In this document: in pieces, positions 10,296 to 22,339 of the stretch
How the letters are laid out: every line of letters starts with the position of its first letter
Numbering within the stretch: position 1 is the stretch's first letter
From: Mantis religiosa
Taxonomy: Eukaryota; Arthropoda; Insecta; Mantodea; Mantidae
Reading direction: 5' to 3'
Assembly (NCBI GenBank): GCA_030765055.1
Contig: CM060950.1
Span: 269,829,581-269,893,580 of the forward strand
DNA: 64,000 nucleotides
Made by a program: the position numbers and the translations under genes
Notes under the pieces: model-generated
What the model was told of the DNA's origin: nothing
What the model saw: the letters and a program-made list of their open reading frames with translations, nothing else
The model's database searches: none

Positions 10296-12232
10296 GTGGA
10301 GTCACTCGAGGCGGCAGCCAAGGAATTCTCCACATCCATCCTCAAGGCCGTCCGTGCGCACACACACCGCATTCCAATCGAGACACCAAACCCCACAGAT
10401 ATTCCAGGACCCATCAAACAGCTTATAAGGGCTAAAAACGCCGTAAGAAAGCTGTGGCAGAGATTTCGCCATCCCAGGATAGGAGAAGTACACCGGAGGT
10501 TCAAATCCCTGGTAAGACGACTCCTAAGAGCACACCGCAAAGAGGCCTGGGATAACATGTTAAGGCAAGCCAATCTCCAGGAGAGAAAGCCGTGGTGAAT
10601 AGTCCGTAGCTTGCGGAAAGACAGAACAGTACACCAGCACCCCTTGCACAGCCCTAGAGGTCGACTCGTCTACGAGTCCAGAGAAAAAGCAGATGCACTA
10701 GCAGACTATCTGGAGGCCCAGTTCCAGCCCAGGATTTAGCCAATGGACGACGACCGTGCTGACCTCGTGGAACGAGTGGTGGAGGACTTCCTGGAAGCTC
10801 CGCCCCCGGACCACGAGGAGTTCCATATTCCCATAGTTACCCCTATAGAGTTAGCAACCACGCTTAACTGTCTAAGAAACAACAAAGCCCCTGGGCAGGA
10901 CCGTGTTACAGCGGAAATGCTCAAGCACCTTCCACGCAGAGCCGTGATTCACTTAACCCGGATTTATAACGCATGCCTGTTCACGCGCCACTTTCCAGCT
11001 GTCTGGAAGGAGGCGCGCGTGGTGTGCCTTTTAAAACCGGGGAAAAATCCGGTCTTCCCGTCCAGTTACCGCTCCATCAGCCTTTTACCAGTTTTGTCGA
11101 AGGTATTCGAAAAACTGCTCCTCTCCCGGCTTCTTCCTGATCTAGAGGAAAGGGGCCTAATCCCGGAACACCATTTTGGCTTCCGCTCTGGCCACTCCAT
11201 GACTGAACAGCTACTGCGGGTTTCCGAGAAGGCCTCCCTGGGATTCCAGGAAAGGTCTAAAACGGTAGCAGTGCTGCTCGACGTGGAGAAGGCATTCGCC
11301 ACAACCTAGCACGAGGGGCTCATTTACATGCTCCTAGAGCATGAGATCTCCCTTCCATACATTTCCTTGGTGGCCGGTTTCCTCGGAAACCGAAGCTTCC
11401 GAGTAAAGGTGCAGGAGGCGCTGTCCACAGAGCGGCCCATTGGCGCTGGAGTACCGGAAGGCAGCGTGCTGTCGCCGGCGCTCTTCGCAGCTTACATGGC
11501 CGACATTCCAACGCACCACAACACCCAAACCTGTCAGTATGCGGATGATCTCATGATCTTCGCAGTAAATAGGAACACACGGTACAGCTTCCGGCAAATC
11601 CAAACCCAGCTCCGGGCCATTGGCGAATGGAGCGCAAAATGGCGAATGGCAATTAACCCGGAGAAGAGCTCTGCAATTCTCCTGGCGAAACCAGAGCCAA
11701 CCGGTTGCAGCAGAACTTCGTTTTACGGCGCCGTAGAATCCCATGGGTGCAAACGGCGAAGTATCTCGCAGTGACGCTGGACCGTAAGTTAACTTACGTT
11801 CCGCACGTCAAGGGCAAGGTTCAGCTGGGACACCTCACACTCCGGAGCCTATACCCTATTTTCCGATCAACAATGTCCATCCGACTCAAACTCCAGCTGT
11901 ATCGGGCGATCATTCGGCCTATGACTCTGTACGGCTGTGAGATCTGGGGAACAGTGGCTAATACCACGTTCGTCAGACTCCAGACGCTGCAGAACAAGGC
12001 ACTTCGCATCATATACGATACAGACTGGAGATTTCCTGCTCATATCCGACATGAGCACTCCCAGATCCCGTACATTGTCGATGTCATCCGCGAGAGGGCA
12101 CGATCAATGTACGACAAAATCCAAAATCACCCCAACCCTTTAGTGAACTCCCTGGGCAGGTATGACCAGAGGGATCAAAGACGCTTGCCGTCCTTCAGAC
12201 TACCGAGAGACGTCTTGGGGCCCCTTGATTAA
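10296..12232 (+). pseudogene. LINE-A ORF2 reverse transcriptase and C-terminus (broken)
   Basis: The order is as expected for Jockey-type RT. NNKAPGQDRVTAEMLKHL opens the fingers (near 10880), followed by YRSISLLPVLSKVFEKLL, FGFRSGHSMTEQLL, VLLDVEKAFATT (motif A), GVPEGSVLSPALF (motif B), YADDLMIFA (motif C, near 11538) and KWRMAINPEKS. The C-terminal part after a frameshift near 11710 contains LKLQLYRAIIRPMTLYGCEIWG and ends at 12232. The catalytic Asp residues are all present, but in-frame stops at about 10597, 10737 and 11308 break the frame. There is no RNase H domain. Confidence 0.92.
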
Positions 12233-12495
12233 CCCAAGAGAAACCCCAGATGTTTCAGGGACCAATGTTTACGCCTGATGGATCAAGCGCCACACAACCC
12301 GTAACCAAAACGGAGCAAAAACTTAAATCGTGTCTCCCAAAACGGGGGAAAGATTAAGTGCAGCTGCCTATGAGACTTAAACAAGGGCACCCCATCAGAA
12401 CATGAAATCAATTACTAGCTCATTTCGCAGGTTAAGCCGCAAAGTGGCTAGGTACTGCGGCATAAGACACCCGGATGAGGAAAAAGAAAAATAGC
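12233..12495 (+). other. LINE-A 3' untranslated region
   Basis: This segment has no open frame of note and ends in a run rich in A (gaggaaaaagaaaaatag), which fits the end of a LINE transcript. The GC-rich bases from 12496 to about 12570 are not assigned. Confidence 0.55.
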
Positions 12496-12570
12496 CCCGC
12501 CCGACTAGGACTACCTCTGGACCTCTGCCACACGAGGCTCCACGAGATTCCGACTTCAGGTTCGGAACAG

Positions 12571-13639
12571 ATCAATTGCATGCATAGGTGAACTATCTCC
12601 ATGCCGTGCAGTCTGATAAATTTGTCGTAGAACATCATATTACAATCTAAGCAGCATAGAAAATACGTTATCACATTCATAAAACTGATGAAATGGAAAT
12701 TTAAACTAAATATATTATTCCGAAAATAAATGAAAATGCTTTTTATCGAAATCGAAGGGAATGAGTCATTCCCTTCATTCCATTGACCGACCGCTACTGC
12801 AACAAAGGTGACATGCATCACTCCCACCCAATTTAACCAGATGTAAAAGCGAATCTGTGCTACTGTACAATTTAACCGTTCTGTTGTAGGGCTATGACCA
12901 CAGGAAAGCTACCTATTACATAACTCACTGTGTAAGCATAGTTGTAGAAAAGGAGCTCAATTTCCTGTCTCTATAACATTTTTATCCTCCATACGTAAGA
13001 AATGTTTTCCCAAAATTTTGACACACTTTTTTTTATACATCCTGTACATATAATAGGTAAGAGGATTGGTACCCAATTTTAATATTCAGATTTTACGTAA
13101 ATGCATGATTTAAAGCTCCCAGAATCGAAAATAGCATGTTGTAAAATTATACGTGGATGTGTGTAAACAGCACAACAAAATTCAGTTAAATGCCAGAATT
13201 GGGATTTAAGTTATACCTCTCTCAAGGAAAACAGACAAGTGTTTCCAAAAATATCTCCATCCCAACTATCATTTATACTATGCAATTTTATTTACTTTCT
13301 CAAATTTGACTGTGTGGACATGTATTAAATGAAGGTATGTTTAAAATATTTTCGTTCCAAATAAAATGTATATATATTAAATTTTCTGGGAATGTCTTCA
13401 GAAGCCATCTTCCATTTGAATGACCTTTGCGTAACTACGAAACCTTAGGACATGAAGAAAGTCTTATTATGCAAAATTCTTTATTACATTAAAAGAAACT
13501 GCATGTCTAGCATTTATCCCTCTGTGGAATTAGCCACTTAGTAGACATTCTCTTTATTAATACTTTTCAGAAATGGGTAGTCAATCCGCTTGTTTCCTTT
13601 CCCTGTCATGTAAAGGGATCGGAGTTCCAAAGCCATCCA
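12571..13639. other. AT-rich region without visible genes
   Basis: No frame here shows a domain I recognise. Homopolymer runs and AT-rich stretches dominate. Confidence 0.5.
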
Positions 13640-13855
13640 TGGGTCTTGTCCTTAATTTACGTCCTCCAATGTTGTCATATCGGTAATCAAATGAAATGAT
13701 GCTCAAATGAGCCTACAGCTTAGTTATCTGACATTATCTTTCAGTTAAGGAAAAATACCTGATCCAGATAACTCACCCTGACTGAAATTCGAACTCCGGA
13801 TCCCTTGAACATGAGGTAGACACACTACCACCTGAACTACAGAGGTGAGCACCGT
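13640..13855 (-). repeat. tRNA-headed SINE, decayed
   Basis: Read on the minus strand from 13852, the sequence has an A-box-like tagttcaggtggtag and, about 35 bp on, a B-box-like agttcgaat, with tRNA-like spacing. The body (about 13775-13650) matches the monomer of the satellite at 23865-24525 and the solo copies near 21362 and 26046. Shared blocks are the ccttaactgaaagat-like start, the ctcatttgagcatcatttcat centre and the cgatatgac...ggagg end. RNA polymerase III transcription is expected of this class but not shown here. Confidence 0.55.
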
Positions 13856-16346
13856 TTAAAATGGCCAGAATCTCGAATATAGTTATTGCCATTAAACCAG
13901 CAAGAAAATGCTATTAAAATTATTTCTGAAACTCCCTGGATTAGTATAAATATGAGAGAAAAAACAAGGATATATAAGAATAGATTGTATATGAGTTAAT
14001 AGAGAGATTCATATGACTACAGCACATAGGGGCTTTGGTATAAGATTCAAGTGAGTTTCAGTGAGCACCAGATCCAAAGCAAAATCTTGATATAACATAG
14101 TTGGTATTTGAGTTCTGTGTCAAAATAAGAAACACACCCAAACATCACATGACTTTCTCAAAAATGCCTCCAACTGTTTAGATTACAGAATATTAAAGGC
14201 CGTAACGTACTAATTTTAAAATCTTCTAAATATGAACATTTTCTCAGACACAAGTTAATACACGAAGTTAAAATTGTTAAGATATACAGTTGTATTCTAC
14301 GTTCGCTAGTCTACTTTAGACTAAAAGTAATCATTTTGCTCAATTATATCATCTTTCGACTAAAACAACATCACATAGCTTAAATTATGATACCCATAAC
14401 TAGCACTTATAATTTGAAGTAAATGGCGGCAGGCTTTCGTAAAAGTCAGTATTTTATTTTCATATGACTTTCTCTGCTTTGAAAACTATTTTTAAAATTA
14501 TTTTCTATCAGCTTCATGTTAATCTGGAAAAAATATTTGTAGAAGTGCTATTATTAAGTGTTTGCTTGAAGGTACAACCCATATGAGAAGAAAATGTTTG
14601 GCGTTTACACTCGTATGTCTTTCTCTGCTTATTTTAGAACAAAGTGTTCTAAAAAACACTTGTTATTCTGTTTGATGTTTTATTTGAGACTTCTGAAAAA
14701 CTTCAGCGCCCATTACCGCAGCCTCTGCTAGATACATACTATTTCTATTCCATGTTAGTGGAGATGAAACCATTGTAGAGAAAGCTTTCTTACTCATTTG
14801 GACTTAGGTTTCAGGCGGATAGGGGAAACAATCGAGAGTCAGCTGTTTAAAAAGCTAAATGCTAAATGTTGTCCATAAAATTCCATAGTGTTTTCACAGT
14901 TTTGAAGGGGTGGATTTGAAATTCCATTTTCTTTGTATAGTATCTAGTAAAACGAAAAAACAAGTAGGAGCTTACCATTAGCAAATAGTAAGGATGTCTT
15001 AAACCTCACACAAGCAACAAGAATATCTGAAAATTCATTAACGTCATAAAGGAAATTTTCAAGATAAAAGTTAGGTGCCCTAATAGGTTTTAATGTTCTA
15101 TATCTTAAGTAGGGAGCAGATTTTGCCCTATTTGCTTATTTTATTCCTTTGTTCAGAAACATAGGCTTTTAAGTTATAAGCATGTTTCCTACAATTATTA
15201 GCCTAATTTCTTAGTTTTATAGTGCCTATAAATGCCTATTTCATACGTTTGTACCTATTCTGCTTATTAGTGCCTAAAACTGCCGTTTTAGCCAATTTCT
15301 TCTGCTTGTAATTTGTGATAACAGCTTTTGCATTTGTTGGTTTCAACGTAAAGTTTTTGGGGAAGAGAAATTTCTTACTGCTGCATATTGGATATACAAA
15401 GAGGGGTTTAGTCAGGTAGGTATCTGCTTTATAGATGTGTCACAATGCGCTAATGTCGTCATGGAAACATCTTAGAATTCGCTTAAGGACGAGCAGCAAA
15501 GACCAGCTAAATGATACTTCAATTGATTGACAAATGACCACTCTTTATGTGGAGGATGGAAAGTCCATTCTGTAAGCATTGTTTTAAGTGCACACATAGA
15601 TCAGTTTCCTACCCAAATATGCAAAAGAGAGAAGCAACAGAAGTGTACTTTTTATACAGCGAATAGATGGTAATCCATGTTCAACACAGATGGGAAAGTA
15701 ATTTTTTGTCAGCCTTCTTTGAAACAGGTGAGTTTAATCATTTATATTTGTATTAATACTATATTATCCTAGTTTCAAAAACCTTGTAAAAATCAGCTCC
15801 TGTGGCAACATTATGCCGAACACAAATTAATATATTGAGTAGAGCCGAAAGAAGAGAAACTAAATGTTTTCAGTTTTCCAATGTAAAGCACAAATTTGCC
15901 TAATGTGAAAACTTTCTTCATCACATGATACGATTTTACATTGAGATTTAGCTTAATGCATGTCTGAATCGTTAAACAAGCCCGTCTAATGCGTTTCATC
16001 TTGATTAGAACATTATCTATTTGAAAGTTATAGGTATAGCTTTTACCTTTTGGCAATTTCAATGCAGTAGCATATTTTTGGGCTGGTGTAAAGGTTTATT
16101 TATTGACCTAATAGTAATACTTGGGGGAGGGATTATTAAATTAAGTTACTGAATATGTCAATTGTTAACAATCATATCAGATCACAATCAGTACCGCTGG
16201 TAATCAGGAATTTACTCCCATAAGATTTATTTTACATGTGTGTATACTGACACGGAGCTTTGTTTCACCCAATCTTAAAATCAACACTCTGGGACTCTGT
16301 TCAGGTTACAACTTAATCTCGTAACGCCAGCGCTTAATTAGCTAGG
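13856..16346. other. AT-rich region without visible genes
   Basis: I see no domain-bearing frame on either strand, no RNA gene and no strong repeat. The frame at 15811-16062 (minus) is short and featureless. Confidence 0.5.
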
Positions 16347-16700
16347 CTACATAGCAGGGGCGGCTTCTGAGGTAGTGCCGCTGTGCCATGGCACCATCTG
16401 TATCAAAACGAAAGAAAGAGAAGTGTATAAGAATTGCTCAAAAAGAATTGTTTATGAGTAGTTGCTCCCTCGTGTGAATAGGCGCGTTAAACGCAAGCAC
16501 TCTCTCTTGGTTGTTTTCCGTAGCTTGGTGCCGATTCCTGTGTGCAGCATGTGCTGGACACATGTTTTCAAAACAATGGTAGAGTAGTTCAGTATGTACT
16601 CCTGTAATGCTGTAGTTCATCGTGAGCACGTATTTTTAAAAGTGTTCAGTGTTTTTTTCTTTAAATTACAATTCACAGTAAAGTTACGAACATAAACAAG

Positions 16701-16825
16701 GTGGGTGAATTACTGAAAACTCCATTTAGTAACAGGACTCTAAGTGAAAAAATTCAGATAAAAACAATGGGTAGGCCACTCCCGAATCTGAATCTGCAGC
16801 AGCAAACAAAAAATCGATGCCGTAA
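16701..16825 (+). pseudogene. hAT transposase, N-terminal part before the Penelope insert
   Basis: The plus-strand frame reads VGELLKTPFSNRTLSEKIQIK and continues to QQTKNRC, where it is cut by the insertion. The wording matches the segment that precedes the TTF-type zinc finger in ZMYM1-like and DUF4371 proteins. If one target-duplication copy and the insert are ignored, the frame continues exactly into 17946 (RKFNPDVYQ). The true start codon is not clear. Confidence 0.75.
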
Positions 16826-16859
16826 TTATTAATTTTTAGATGAGTCGTATTTATTACAC

Positions 16860-17353
16860 ATCTGCTTCACTTTCGTACCTATTTTGAGGACATGTTTCGC
16901 AAATCATCGTTTGCATCCTCTGCTCTTACGCGACTAAAGCTTGATCCAGTGGTGTGGGTAATTCTGGAGTTGCTGCTGCCATCTGTTGATTTAGTGATGA
17001 ACTTAAATGTGGGATTCTCTTCTGGCGGGATTTCAAAGTTCATTAGTTTGTTTTTATGTTTTTCTATATATATTCTCTCCCATATGACGAGTTCACTGTT
17101 TTTGTACGTATTTTAGTAATTCTGTGCTATCTTCAATTTCATGATTTTCAGACCAGAAATGAGCTGCCATTGCGGACTTATCAATATTTTTGTATCTTAA
17201 GTGCCTGAAGTGTTCTTTCTTTCTAGTGCCTATGTTTCTTTTTGTCCTCCCTATGTAAATTTTTTCACAGTCTTTACACTTAATCTTGTAAATGCCTGAC
17301 TTTTCCTCTGGTTTTATCTTATCAGTATTATTACTGTGAAGTAGGTTTTTAAT
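16860..17353 (-). pseudogene. GIY-YIG nuclease fragment, left arm (frameshifted)
   Basis: This is the minus-strand copy of the right-arm frame. It reads GIYKIKCKDCEKIYIGRT and continues to YVQKQ, where a small deletion near 17096 shifts the frame relative to the intact right arm. The family role is the DNA endonuclease of Penelope-like retroelements. Confidence 0.8.
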
Positions 17354-17368
17354 GTTGTAATTGTTTTA

Positions 17369-17841
17369 AAAACCTACTTCACAGTAATAATACTGATAAG
17401 ATAAAACCAGAGGAAAAGTCAGGCATTTACAAGATTAAGTGTAAAGACTGTGAAAAAATGTACATAGGGAGGACAAAAAGAAACATAGGCACTAGAAAGA
17501 AAGAACACTTCAGGCACCTAAGATACAAAAATATTGATAAGTCCGCAATAGCAGCTCATTTTTGGTCTGAAAATCATGAAATTGAAGATAGCACAGAATT
17601 ACTAAAATACGTACAAAAACATGGTGAACTCGTCTTATGGGAGAGAATATACATAGAAAAACATAAAAACAAACTAATGAACTTTGAAATCCCGCCAGAA
17701 GAGAATCCCACATTTAAGTTCATCACTAAATCAACAGATGGCAGCAGCGACTCCAGAATTACCCACACCACTGGATCAAGCTTTAGTCGCATAAGAGCAG
17801 AAGATGCAAACGATGATTTGCGAAACATGTTCTCAAAATAG
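17369..17841 (+). CDS. GIY-YIG endonuclease domain of a Penelope-like element, 5'-truncated but open
   Basis: The frame is open from the palindrome centre to a TAG at 17841 (about 155 codons; first internal Met at 17458). It contains GIYKIKCKDCEKMYIGRTKR: the GIY and YIG motifs are separated by a CKDC insert, as in Penelope-like nucleases, which commonly have a CxxC between the two. Downstream are HFRHLRYKN, AAHFWSENHEI and ERIYIEKHKN, fitting the catalytic Arg, His and Glu region. The reverse transcriptase that should precede it is absent. The fragment cannot move alone; whether it is transcribed is unknown. Confidence 0.8.
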
Positions 17842-17945
17842 GTACGAAAGTGAAGCAGGTGTGTAATAAATACGACTCATCTAAAAATTAATAATTATTT
17901 TGCTTCACTGTGGTGTTCCAATACAGTTAAATCTCGATGCCGTAA

Positions 17946-19922
17946 GTTTAATCCGGATGTTTATCAGAAGAACAAATGGATTCGCGGCTGTGATGAAAAC
18001 AATGCAGTTTTTTTCTTTCCTTGTGTGTTATTTGGGGGAGATGTCTATTGGTGTAAGACTGGAATACGTGATATTGGGCATTTATGCTCTAAAATGAAAG
18101 TGCATGAAATATCGAAGAGACACATGGACAATGTTCTGAGTCTTTAATTTCTAGGCAAAACCAACATTCAGGACAAATTAGATTCGCAGTATAGGCAAAC
18201 ATTCAACAGTCATGACAAACAAGTAGGCAAGAATAGGTATATATATATATTGAACTTAATTATAAACTGTATTCGGTTCTGTGGTGCTTTGGAGCTGGCT
18301 CTTAGGGGACACTATGAATCTGACGCCTCTCAAAATAAGTTTTTTTTTCGTGAGCTCATTCAGTTTAGTGCGGAGTTGGATAAAGAACTTCAAATACATC
18401 TCACTCAGCCAGGCATCAGTATTCAAAGGCATTTCTAAGACTTCAAAACGAACTCCTGCAATGCATGTTGGAAGTGTATCACGAGGAAGTTCTCAAACAA
18501 CTAAAGCGTGCGGATTATGTTGCAATAATCGTTGATGAAACCACTGATGTGTCTTGCTAATTTCAGTTGGTTATTGTTTTGCGATACATTGTTTATGGAA
18601 GCCCCGTTGAAAGATTTTGGAATTTTGTTAATCTAGAAGGTCAGATTAGTCAGTCTATCTCGGAGTGTATTCTGAAAGAAATCGAACCCTTAATTGGAGA
18701 TGATCGAGCAAAACTAATAGCTCAGAGTTACGATGGTATGAGTGGCGAGTTAAACGGAGTACAGAAATGAATAAAAGACCCAAACGTGCACTACATTCAT
18801 TGCTATGCACACCAGTTCAACCTTGTAATGTCTACTGCAGCCTCAATTAATCGAAAAGCCCGCATCTTCTTTGCACATATTTCAGGCTTTTCTTCTTTCT
18901 TTTCAAATTGGCCACAAAGATCGAAAGTGTTGCATAGCATAATTCAGAAAAGCTTACCCCGTGTGTCTCTCACAAGATGGAATTACCATTCGCGAGTAGT
19001 AAAGGATATTTATCAAAACAGGAAGTAGCTTATTACTGTCATGGAAACAATTTAAACGAGTGAGAACATAAAATTACCCTCTACTATTGAAAAAGCTGGT
19101 TCATACAAACAAAGACTGCAAGATAGAGACTTCATTTTCTGGCTATCGTTTTTCTATAAGATAATGTCTCGTGTGGACATTCTTTTTAATAAATTTCAAA
19201 AGAAGACAACTGAACCAACCAAGGTAAAACGATACATTCAGAGCTTTGAAACAATAATGCAAAACATCAGAGATGACATTGACTCCTTCATCAGTCAGGT
19301 TAGTTTTGAAAATGACGAAACAATGTCTCACAAGAGACCAAGGATTGATGATAATAACAAAAAGCAAGATGCTTTGAAGGTGTGTGATGCCATCCTTTCT
19401 GAAATAAAATCACGTTTTCAGTTCAATGGGCACCTCATTACAACCAACTTATTTGGTGTAAGCCAGTTTGACAATTATGTAACACATTTTCCAGACAAAT
19501 ATCTTGAAATTACGGACACATATACATTTCTGGAGAAAAGAAAGTTGAAGGGAGAGCTTCAACTGTACTATGCTAGACCCACAGCTAGGCCTGAGTTGAG
19601 AGCAGTTTCCGGTGCGGTTCCGTTTCTTTCGCTGTTTCTAGAGGATGAACTCTGTGCTACTTTTGAAGGGACTGTTTAAGTTTTGAAATTGTTAATCGCT
19701 ATGCCTATCTCGACATCAGAAGCTGAGCGGTGCTTTCTGATGCTCAAGAGGATTAAAACTTTTCTACGAAACACAATGAAAGAAGAACGATTGAGTGCCT
19801 TAGGAATGCTATCGTGTGAAAAGCTATTCGTGTGCAAAATTGACAGTTTCAATTCAAAGATGATAGATTTATTTGCCAACAAGAAGGAGCGACGAATGGA
19901 TTTTCAATACCGTTCCTACTAA
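17946..19922 (+). pseudogene. hAT transposase, main part: TTF zinc finger, DUF4371, hAT dimerisation domain (broken)
   Basis: After the insert the frame continues RKFNPDVYQKNKWIRGCDE, then FPCVLFGGD and DIGHLCSKMKVHE..RHMDN, which is a TTF-type zinc finger. DUF4371-type segments follow: SAELDKELQIHL, LRYIVYGSPVERFWNF, YDGMSGELNGVQ and HYIHCYAHQFNLVMS. The catalytic region continues through LTRWNYHSRVV. The C-terminus reads LIAMPISTSEAERCFLMLKRIKTF, the hAT dimerisation motif. Stops near 18437, 18558, 18769 and 19028, the TAA at 19677 and several frame changes show it is dead. Related host proteins (ZMYM1-like) share this layout, but the inverted ends and 8-bp duplications mark this as a transposon. 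Confidence 0.88.
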
Positions 19923-20062
19923 TTCATTTGAAGCTGTCATCATAAAGCCATGGAGTTGCTGTTTTCGGTGAGTACAATGCTTTTAATTTTTTAAAATTAG
20001 TAATTTCATTAAACCCATTTTTAAAAATTCAGATTAATCATTTTGCAGTGAAAAATTGCGTC

Positions 20063-20096
20063 GTGTGTGTGTGTGCGTGCGCGCGCGCGCGCCCCC
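20063..20096. repeat. (GT)n-(GC)n microsatellite
   Basis: A run of alternating GT changes to alternating GC, a purine-pyrimidine alternating stretch inside the hAT 3' region. Confidence 0.8.
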
Positions 20097-20503
20097 GCTC
20101 GTATGTGTTTGTGAGTGTGAGACAGAGATTACTCGAGTTTGTTGTTACGTTTGATTTCTGCGCGAGAAAAAAATATGACTAAAGCAATAACAATAAAGCA
20201 ACTGTCTCTCTATCGCGAGAGAACGACGTACACGAACGTTTCGTATCACATTCTCCATGAACTGTATTATCAAACTTTTACTGTACTCGTTACACCTGTG
20301 CGTAACAAGAGTACGCATGTAAAAAATATCTATTTCCGTTTCCCTGTACGTTCTGTATGGTACAGTATATTAAAAAATAGGATGGATTATTGATAAGATT
20401 ACCTAAATCGTTCGTAATTGGCACACATATTTATATTTTAACAACCCTTATTTATTTATGGCACCATCAATACAATACCTCACCGGCCGCCCCTGCTACA
20501 CAG

Positions 20504-21361
20504 ACTAAGATTATATAAAAGAAAAAGTTGGGATTTTCGCATGATTCCGGTATTGTTTCCAGCATTGAACATGAAACTGCAGACCAATAAATGTTAGTGG
20601 TATGTGTAAAATTGCACAGAAATGCCTTTATAAAAGTAGGTACGAGAATTCTTTTCACGGTGCCGTAATTGCTGTAATTCTGTTTGAGTGAATGGGAAAC
20701 GCTTACTAAAAATGTGTGCTTTATTATTTATTAGTCGACAATGGGGCATTTAAGGTTTTTATTACAAAAACTAGGATTCTGTAGCTTTAACTTTTAATTA
20801 ATTTTTGTTCTGTGCTTTGTATCTTTCTGACACATCGTGACATCATTTTATGTGATATTAAAATTGCTGTGATGAACTTTTGAATATCTTATCTTTCAAA
20901 CAATCGTTTCTATTTGCACATCTGTGCAAATTGGCCCAAAACCTACAACAATCCCAAATTTAGTTTTTTGTCTTAAAATTTATATAGACATACTTCAATA
21001 ATATCGTTTTTTTCCTAGCGGCACTACAGAAAACGTCAAATGACTATTTAAATAACCCTACACCTGTCTCGTAGCTGCTATTACGTACTTTTAACCTCTG
21101 ATTTCTCAGATTCCATATTTTCTACATTTTCCTAACTTCAAAATGTTCCACAGGATGCAGTTTTATATTAATCTGTATGACATTCTAAATATGCCTATAA
21201 GGGCAACCGCATATTAAGTGTACCAATTTACAGTTGTGTTTTTGTTATTTGTAATGAAAAGGTTACAATGCTTACTTCTTAGTGAAAACGCATAGGAAAA
21301 TAAAAATTGTTAAATGGGTATGGTTATTTTTCCCTTTCCCTTTCGTTTTTTGTTGTTGCTG
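20504..21361. other. AT-rich region without visible genes
   Basis: I see no coding domain, RNA gene or strong repeat. Confidence 0.5.
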
Positions 21362-21500
21362 TAATTTACGTCCTCCAACGTTAAGTCATATCGGACGATG
21401 AATGGAATGGATGAAATGATGCCCAAATGAGCCCGGGGTCCATAGAGCTTAGAGTTACCCGACATTTGTCTATAAGGTTAAGGATATATCCTTTAGTTGA
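21362..21500 (-). repeat. Solo copy of the SINE-body/satellite monomer
   Basis: The stretch shares tttacgtcctccaa, gtcatatcgg, tgaaatgatgc and caaatgagcc with 13650-13760 and, in reverse, with each unit of 23865-24525. No tRNA-like head is visible here. Confidence 0.6.
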
Positions 21501-21569
21501 TATGGCAAAGACAAATATTTCGCATAGGTACAGGTCATTAATAGGTTAAAATGGGTGCAGGTATGAGGA

Positions 21570-21800
21570 CTTCCACGCTTAGTGCTGCAGTCACAGTCAC
21601 TCAGGAAATACGCGGGATATTCGAACTGGACGTTTCGGCACGTTATTTGTTTTAGCTTTTTCCAGCAATGCTCATATACTAATTATTATTTATATTTTGT
21701 TATAATTACTTTTTATTTAGTTTTTATTTTAAAAACATTTATTTGTCTTAAATTTATTAAGTAGGTAATGGTAATTTTAATGTATTGAGTGCAGGTGTAG
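21570..21800. repeat. Dispersed repeat, copy 1 (partner at 25595-25800)
   Basis: The blocks caggaaatacgcggga near the start and taggtaatggtaatt..aatgtat near the end are shared, in the same order and spacing, with 25595-25800. The T-rich middle is less conserved. I cannot name the family. Confidence 0.55.
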
Positions 21801-22330
21801 CTCTACGCGAAATGATTATTTGACTCGGAAAATTGTCTAACCTAAATCCACAAAATCATTATTACTGTCATATGATCAATGCCACAAGTTTGAAGTAGGC
21901 TAATGTTCGCGTAGTAATTCGAAATAGGAAGATATTAAGTATCTGATAAGCTACTAGTGGGAGGGAAAGCAAAAAAGAGTTATAATTATTTACAATTCCA
22001 TAATAAAAACAAAAGAAATCTGCTATTGATTACTCCTTCACTCATTGGTTAATTAAAGTAAGACTCACCTTACTGCTATATATCAACTCTATTCTGTCGA
22101 TGTTTCTTTTTCATCCTCGCGAAAACATCTATGATGTGTTCGTTGTCATCACTTGACTGAGTACGTCCTCATGAATGGAAATAGTAGCCAATGATGTTAA
22201 TCTGCTATTGCCTAAGCTGTTTCGGAGATCAGGTTTTATTGTTTTTAAGCACGAAAAATTTGTTCTTGAGAAAAAATAGTGGACGGTATTGTAAGAAACA
22301 GGCTAAACAGTTTGTATGCATCAGTAAAGA
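21801..22330. other. AT-rich region without visible genes
   Basis: Nothing recognisable on either strand. Confidence 0.5.
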
Positions 22331-22339
22331 CGTCATCCA

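Larger units (their letters stand above)
7380..12495 (+). mobile_element. LINE-A: near full-length Jockey-superfamily LINE, decayed
   Basis: A GC-rich unit in AT-rich surroundings has the layout of a Jockey-type non-LTR retrotransposon. It has a repetitive leader, ORF1 with three CCHC-type knuckles, ORF2 with an apurinic-type endonuclease and a reverse transcriptase, and a 3' region ending in an A-rich stretch (gaggaaaaagaaaaatag) near 12495. Both ORFs contain several stops and frameshifts. I could not find a convincing target duplication, so the ends are approximate. LINE-D (55186-59734) encodes related but clearly divergent proteins. Confidence 0.88.
16826..17933. mobile_element. Penelope-like palindromic insertion (two head-to-head 3' fragments)
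   Basis: A 12-bp direct repeat, tcgatgccgtaa, flanks the insert (16814-16825 and 17934-17945). Inside, arm 16826-17353 is the inverted copy of 17369-17898, so the insert is a near-perfect palindrome centred near 17361. Each arm is the 3' end of a Penelope-like element: its open frame encodes a GIY-YIG nuclease and its 3' end points outward. Both arms are 5'-truncated at the same point. About 35 bp at the right edge (17899-17933) are not in the palindrome. Confidence 0.82.
16355..20495 (+). mobile_element. hAT DNA transposon (DUF4371/ZMYM1-like transposase), inactivated
   Basis: The left end (16355) begins caggggcggcttctgaggta. The right end (to 20495), read in reverse, begins caggggcggccggtgaggta. 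These are inverted terminal repeats of about 20 bp with two or three mismatches. They are flanked by 8-bp duplications ctacatag (16347-16354) and ctacacag (20496-20503), one mismatch apart. An 8-bp target duplication is the hAT hallmark. A subterminal atggcaccat motif occurs near both ends. The transposase is split by a Penelope-like insertion at 16826-17933. Confidence 0.9.

Noticed and set aside
17840..17895. Hammerhead ribozyme in the Penelope-like 3' end
   Set aside because: The bases gatgagtcgta on the reverse strand recall the hammerhead core, but the required CTGATGA is not complete and no GAAA follows in the right order.
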